Assembly: GCA_948435975.1 (NCBI GenBank)
Contig: CAOJHG010000044.1
Coordinates: 1 to 9,925 of the forward strand
Reading direction: 5' to 3'
Length of the DNA: 9,925 nucleotides
From: an uncultured Oscillibacter sp.
GTDB taxonomy: Bacteria > Bacillota > Clostridia > Oscillospirales > Oscillospiraceae
Position 1 is the first letter of the stretch; every line of letters starts with the position of its first letter. Below are positions 5,896-9,925 of this stretch, piece after piece. Below the pieces are notes generated by a model. It had not been told where the DNA came from. It did not search any database and saw nothing but the letters and a program-made list of their open reading frames with translations. A program made the position numbers and the translations under genes.

Positions 5896-6795
5896 ATGAA
5901 AAAAATACGTTTTGTATTCCTTTCGCTTATGACCGCTTCCATGCTGCTGGTTGCAGGCTGCGGCTCAGAAGCGTCCCTCGCGGCAGGCGAAACCGCTTCC
6001 ATGAACGGGACCTCAAACGCTCATGTTGCCTCCTCGGACCAAATGGCCCCGGTAGAGGACGTTGCAGAAGATGGGATGACGCCTGTTTACGGCAGTTCCA
6101 TCAAGGACGGCGTTTATTCAGTCGCAGTGGATTCCAGCTCCTCCATGTTCAACATCACTTCCTGCCAGCTTACAGCGGAAGGCGGCGAGCTGACAGCCGT
6201 GATGGAAATGGGCGGAAAGGGCTATTTGCGGGTCTTTCTGGGAACTGCCGAAGAAGCCGCCGCTGCCCCTGTGGAGGACGGTATCCCCTATTCTGAGACA
6301 GCCAGTGGTACCCACACCTTTTCGCTTCCGGTAGAGGCTCTGGTCTTGTGTATTCGCTGCGCCGCTTTCAGCAAGAACAAGGAGATGTGGTATGACCGGA
6401 CGCTGGTGTTTCGTGCGGACTCCCTGCCTTTGGAGGCCTTTGCCGGGGGAACGCTTACTGCGGCGGACACGCTGGAGGATGGAAATTACACAGTCAGTAT
6501 CCAATTGGAGGGCGGCTCTGGGCGGGCCAGCGTGGAATCCCCTGCGGCGCTCCGTGTGGAAAATGGCATGGCATACGCGGCCGTTATGTGGAGCAGTTCC
6601 AATTACGACTATATGCGGATTGGAGAAGAGAAGTATTTCCCTGTCAGCGCGGAAGGCAATTCCACATTTGAGATTCCGGTGAACGCCTTTGACTGGAAAC
6701 TGACTGTCTATGCCAACACCACCGCTATGAGCACTCCCCATGAAATCGAATACACGCTGTATTTCGATTCCTCCACCATTGAGAAAGCAGAATGA
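5896..6795 (+). CDS. Lipoprotein with two tandem NEAT-like beta-sandwich domains
   Basis: A secreted, membrane-anchored protein of about 299 residues. The signal peptide ends in LVAGC (Cys22), followed by a Ser/Ala/Glu-rich linker to residue 65. Two repeats follow, each opening with an Asp-Gly-x-Tyr-x-Val strand: DGVYSVAV at 71 and DGNYTVSIQLEGG at 195. Each ends with an aromatic strand pair (MWYDRTLVFRAD; EIEYTLYFDSS), about 105 residues per repeat. The second repeat has WSSSNYDYMRI and EGNSTFEIPVNAFD. This layout resembles NEAT domains of haem-binding surface proteins; the final Tyr-x-x-Tyr in the second domain is reminiscent of the NEAT haem-ligand motif. The relation is inferred by eye. 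Candidate ligands are corrinoid or haem. The ATG at 5896 is spaced best from AGGTG (5886-5890); an ATG at 5893 and one at 5875 are alternatives. The stop overlaps the next gene's start. Confidence 0.8.
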   Translation: MKKIRFVFLSLMTASMLLVAGCGSEASLAAGETASMNGTSNAHVASSDQMAPVEDVAEDGMTPVYGSSIKDGVYSVAVDSSSSMFNITSCQLTAEGGELTAVMEMGGKGYLRVFLGTAEEAAAAPVEDGIPYSETASGTHTFSLPVEALVLCIRCAAFSKNKEMWYDRTLVFRADSLPLEAFAGGTLTAADTLEDGNYTVSIQLEGGSGRASVESPAALRVENGMAYAAVMWSSSNYDYMRIGEEKYFPVSAEGNSTFEIPVNAFDWKLTVYANTTAMSTPHEIEYTLYFDSSTIEKAE

Positions 6796-7916
6796 TGCGT
6801 TTAGGACGGGCCGCGCTTTTGGCTGTTTTCCTGCTCCTTCTATGCGGATGTACCCGGCAGAAGCCAGAGGAGGGCGGCGCAGACTGGGAATCCCTGGAAT
6901 TTGAGCGCAGTCTGGAGCTTCTCTTCGCGAACCAATTTTCTGTGGACTACTACAGCGGCGGCTACAAAAAAATCACCATCAGGGACGGCGGCGAATACCT
7001 GGTCGTTCCAGAGGGTGCGCCTGTTCCGTCCAACCTGCCGGAAACCACCGCCGTTTTGCAGCAGCCTCTTGACAGCATCTATTTAGCCGCCACCTCCGCC
7101 ATGGACCTCTTCCGGGAACTGGACGCCATCGACGCCATCTCCCTCTCTGGAACAGACGCTTCCGGCTGGTATATCCCGGAGGCTCGGGAAGCAATCGAAG
7201 CCGGGCGCATGACCTACGCCGGAAAATACAGCGCCCCAGATTATGAGCTTATCCTTGCCCATGGGTGCGATTTGGCCGTGGAGTCTACGATGATCTATCA
7301 CACGCCTAAGGTAAAGGAACAGTTGGAACGTTCCGGCATCCCAGTTCTTGTGGAGCGTTCCAGCTATGAGGGCCACCCCTTGGGCCGGATGGAATGGCTC
7401 AAGCTATACGCCGCCCTTCTCAACAAGGAGGATGAAGCGGAAGCCTCCTTCTCCGGACAGATGGAAACGCTTTCCCCCATTCTGGAACGGGAAAACACTG
7501 GAAAGACCGTGGCATTTTTCTACATCACCTCTAATGGCGCGGTAAGCGTGCGTGTGCCGGAATCCATCTGGCTTGCCGGAGGCGTGTACATTCTCCAGGA
7601 TCTCCCCTTTGACGGAAGCGCAAAGTCCACCATGAATATACAAATGGAAACGTTCTACGAGGCCGCACGGGATGCGGACATCCTGATTTACAACAGCACC
7701 ATCGACGGGGAACTTCAGACTATGAAACAGCTTTTGGATAAGGGCGGCCTTTTGCAGAATTTCAAGGCCGTTCAAACCGGGAACGTCTGGTGTACCGGAA
7801 AAAACATGTTTCAGGAAAGCCTGGGACTGGGCAGCTTGATCGGAGACCTTCACGCGATTTTGACGGCGGACACTCCAGACGGACTGAACCTGACTTATCT
7901 GCACCGGCTCAGTTGA
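6792..7916 (+). CDS. Substrate-binding lipoprotein of a FecB/BtuF-type importer
   Basis: Ligand-capturing lipoprotein for the permease encoded next, 374 residues. Signal peptide with LLLLCGC, lipidated Cys20. The body has the class III binding-protein features of the FhuD/FecB/BtuF group: two lobes joined by a helix, an early lobe with LQQPLDSIYLAATSAMDLFRE and LDAIDAISLSG, the YELILAHGCDLAVES segment, and a second lobe with GKTVAFFYITSNGAV and DADILIYNSTIDGE. The long insert between the signal and the first lobe is usual in Clostridia homologues. Ligands in this group are siderophores, haem or cobalamin; the riboswitch upstream favours cobalamin or another corrinoid. The ATG overlaps the preceding stop (ATGA, 6792-6795) with only a weak ribosome binding site, so translation is probably coupled; a second ATG at 6795 is possible. 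Confidence 0.87.
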   Translation: MMRLGRAALLAVFLLLLCGCTRQKPEEGGADWESLEFERSLELLFANQFSVDYYSGGYKKITIRDGGEYLVVPEGAPVPSNLPETTAVLQQPLDSIYLAATSAMDLFRELDAIDAISLSGTDASGWYIPEAREAIEAGRMTYAGKYSAPDYELILAHGCDLAVESTMIYHTPKVKEQLERSGIPVLVERSSYEGHPLGRMEWLKLYAALLNKEDEAEASFSGQMETLSPILERENTGKTVAFFYITSNGAVSVRVPESIWLAGGVYILQDLPFDGSAKSTMNIQMETFYEAARDADILIYNSTIDGELQTMKQLLDKGGLLQNFKAVQTGNVWCTGKNMFQESLGLGSLIGDLHAILTADTPDGLNLTYLHRLS

Positions 7917-7927
7917 GGGAGGTCGTG

Positions 7928-8947
7928 ATGAAAAAAAACCGCTCCCGCTATATCGCCTCTTTTGCCCTGCTGACGGCGCTGCTGCTGATTCTGACTATCT
8001 GGAACGTGAATGCAGGCAGCGTTTCCCTTCCAGCTCAGGACATCTTCCGCATCCTGACCAGCCCGCCGGACGGAAGCACGGATTATGGCATTATATGGGG
8101 CTTCCGCCTCCCCCGCATCCTTGCCGCTGTTATCCTGGGCGGGGCGCTGTCTGTCTCCGGTTTTCTGCTCCAAACCTTTTTCGCCAATCCCATTGCGGGT
8201 CCCTTTGTGCTGGGCGTTTCCTCCGGCGCAAAGCTGCTGGTGTCTCTGGTAATGATTTTTCTTTTGAGCCAGGGAAGGACCTCCAGCTCTCTGGTGCTGA
8301 TCTCCGCGGCATTTTCTGGGGCGATGCTCTCTATGGGGTTCATTCTGCTCATTTCCCAGCGGGTGAAAAAGATGTCTATGCTGGTCGTCTGCGGCGTCAT
8401 GATTGGGTATATCTGTTCAGCCATTACCGATTTTGCGGTCACCTTTGCGGAGGATTCCAACATCGTGAATCTCCACAACTGGTCCATGGGCAGCTTCTCC
8501 GGCATCTACTGGGACAGTGTGGCGGTCATGGCGGCAGTCGTGGGCAGCGCACTGTTTCTGACCTTTTTGCTCTCCAAGCCGATTGGCGCCTATCAAATGG
8601 GGGAATCGTATGCGCAGAACATGGGCGTAAACATCCGCCGGTTCCGGGTCTCGCTGATCCTGCTCTCCAGCATCCTCTCCGCCTGCGTAACTGCCTTTGC
8701 CGGGCCGGTCTCCTTTGTGGGCATCGCAGTCCCGCATTTGATAAAGAGCCTCTTCGCTACTGCTAAGCCTATCTTGATGATTCCAGCCTGCTTTCTGGGG
8801 GGCGCGGTGTTCTGCCTGTTCTGCGACCTAATCGCCCGGACAGTCTTCGCCCCCACCGATATGAGCATCAGCTCCGTCACTGCGATTTTCGGCGCGCCAG
8901 TGGTCATTTTCATGATGGCCTCCCGGCGGTCAGGCGCAGCGGAATAA
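7928..8947 (+). CDS. FecCD/BtuC-family ABC transporter permease
   Basis: Membrane channel subunit that passes a large metal-chelate ligand from the binding lipoprotein into the cytoplasm; it acts as a homodimer. The 339-residue length and about ten hydrophobic segments are normal for BtuC/FhuB/FecD proteins. Diagnostic segments are WGFRLPRILAAVILGGALSVSG (split at residue 57 onward), NPIAGPFVLGVSSGA (87-101), NWSMGSFSG (184-192) and the ATPase-coupling region GPVSFVGIAVPH (259-270). The Pro-Gly-Glu usually near the C-terminal end of this family is replaced by FAPTDMS. The frame is open back to 7790, but the ATG at 7928 is directly preceded by GGGAGGT (7917-7923) and follows the binding-protein stop by 11 bases. 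Stop TAA at 8945; the ATPase follows 14 bases later. Confidence 0.92.
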   Translation: MKKNRSRYIASFALLTALLLILTIWNVNAGSVSLPAQDIFRILTSPPDGSTDYGIIWGFRLPRILAAVILGGALSVSGFLLQTFFANPIAGPFVLGVSSGAKLLVSLVMIFLLSQGRTSSSLVLISAAFSGAMLSMGFILLISQRVKKMSMLVVCGVMIGYICSAITDFAVTFAEDSNIVNLHNWSMGSFSGIYWDSVAVMAAVVGSALFLTFLLSKPIGAYQMGESYAQNMGVNIRRFRVSLILLSSILSACVTAFAGPVSFVGIAVPHLIKSLFATAKPILMIPACFLGGAVFCLFCDLIARTVFAPTDMSISSVTAIFGAPVVIFMMASRRSGAAE

Positions 8948-8961
8948 AGAGGGGGTGCCAA

Positions 8962-9925
8962 ATGCCTGACGCTTATCTGTATACGGACCATATGACCGTG
9001 GGCTACGGGGCCGCCCGCTCATTCGGGATATCTGCCTTCAGCTTCGCCGGGGGGAAATTATGACGCTGATTGGTCCCAACGGCTCTGGAAAGTCCACCAT
9101 CCTCAAGAGCCTTATCCGCCAGCTCCGTCTGTTAGGCGGCGCCGTGTATCTGGACGGCCGTGCCATGGACCGGATGACTGCTGCTGATATCGCCAAGCGG
9201 CTTTCCATCCTGATGACGGAACGGGTGCGGCCTGAGCGGATGACCTGCTGGGACGTTGTCAGCACAGGCCGCTATCCATATACCGGGCGGCTGGGCATTC
9301 TGTCAGAAGAGGACCGGGGAAAAGTCCGGGAATCCCTGGAGCTGGTCCATGGGGCAGAGCTTGCTGGCCAGGACTTCTCCGCTGTCAGCGACGGTCAGAG
9401 GCAGCGTGTCCTTCTGGCCCGCGCCCTCTGCCAAGAACCGGAAATCCTTGTGTTGGACGAGCCGACCTCCTTTTTAGACATCCGCTACAAGGTGGAGCTT
9501 CTGACCATCCTGAAGGACATGGTACGCAACCGGCAGTTAGCGGTGGTCATGTCCCTTCACGAGCTGGACCTTGCGCAGAAAATCTCTGATTGGGTGGTCT
9601 GCGTCCATCACAACACTGTTGAACGGTTTGGTCCGCCGGAAGAAATTTTTACTTCCAGCTACATCATGCAGCTTTTCGGCGCGTCTAAAGGAAGCTATAA
9701 CGCAGATTTCGGCTGTCTGGAGCTGGAGCCGGTCCGGGGGAGGCCAGAGGTGTTCGTAATCGGCGGCGGGGGAAGCGGCATCCCGGTTTACCGGCATCTC
9801 CAGAGGCGGGGGGTCCCTTTTGCGGCGGGGGTCCTTCATGAGAACGACCTGGACTACCCGGCAGCAAGGAGCCTGGCGGTGAAAATCATCTCCGAACGGG
9901 CCTATGAGCCAATTGGAAACGCGGC
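8962..9925 (+). CDS. FecE/BtuD-family ATPase, apparent frameshift near start, 3' end outside window
   Basis: ATPase subunit of the FecBCD/BtuFCD-type importer. ATG at 8962 follows GAGGGGGTG. The first frame reads MPDAYLYTDHMTVGYG and then stops at TGA 9061-9063. The next frame, open from about 9009 to the window end, carries the rest: RPLIRDICLQLRRGEI, Walker A GPNGSGKST (residues 38-46 after correction), signature VSDGQRQRVLLARAL, Walker B ILVLDEPTSFLD and H-loop VMSLHELD. Adding one G to the GGGG at 9007-9010 joins the frames as GYGGRPLIRD, the expected sequence, so a one-base loss in a G run is the simplest explanation, either real or a sequencing error. An ATG at 9060 overlaps the premature stop and could restart translation without the A-loop strand. 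From about corrected residue 258 an extra domain begins (PEVFVIGGGGSGIPVYRHLQ, then LHENDLDYPAARSLAV), beyond the usual FecE length. Confidence 0.85.

Noticed and set aside
9007..9011. Programmed -1 ribosomal frameshifting at the GGGGC in the ATPase gene
   Set aside because: There is no canonical slippery heptamer, and the family has no known need for frameshifting; loss of one G explains the data more simply.
1..9925. CRISPR arrays, insertion sequences, tRNA or rRNA genes
   Set aside because: No regularly spaced repeats, transposase motifs, terminal inverted repeats or RNA-gene cores were seen on either strand.

Overview
The window reads as chromosomal DNA of a gut-type anaerobic Firmicute (Clostridia, probably Oscillospiraceae- or Lachnospiraceae-like). 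This is an inference from moderately high GC, AGGAGG-type ribosome binding sites, lipobox lipoproteins and an anaerobic-type CbiK chelatase. The first ~700 bases are clearly more AT-rich than the rest and carry one unidentified small gene on the minus strand with its own strong promoter.

Bases 901-4127 hold a compact minus-strand operon, transcribed right to left: a PadR-like regulator with an N-terminal Cys-Pro-Cys motif, an NMT1/THI5-type substrate-binding lipoprotein, an SsuB/TauB-type ATPase and an SsuC/TauC-type permease. Two of the three junctions are 4-base stop/start overlaps. The cargo cannot be read from sequence. A perfect 7-bp inverted repeat just ahead of the regulator is a likely operator, and a GC-rich hairpin followed by a U-rich tract lies in the presumed leader.

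Bases 4332-9925 hold a divergent plus-strand operon. It has a sigma70-type promoter and a recognisable cobalamin riboswitch with a complete B12 box. A terminator and a competing antiterminator follow, then five genes: a lipoprotein form of the anaerobic cobaltochelatase CbiK, a lipoprotein with two tandem NEAT-like beta domains, a FecB/BtuF-like binding lipoprotein, a FecCD/BtuC-like permease, and a FecE/BtuD-like ATPase that runs off the window. The riboswitch argues that the operon serves cobalamin, corrinoid or cobalt acquisition, although parts of it resemble haem-uptake loci. The notable idea is a tetrapyrrole capture module, with chelatase-fold and NEAT-like lipoproteins on the outer face of the membrane, feeding a BtuFCD-type importer.

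The ATPase gene has an apparent one-base deletion in a G run near its start. This creates a premature stop that overlaps an internal ATG (ATGA). The same gene carries a Gly-rich C-terminal extension beyond the normal ATPase length.
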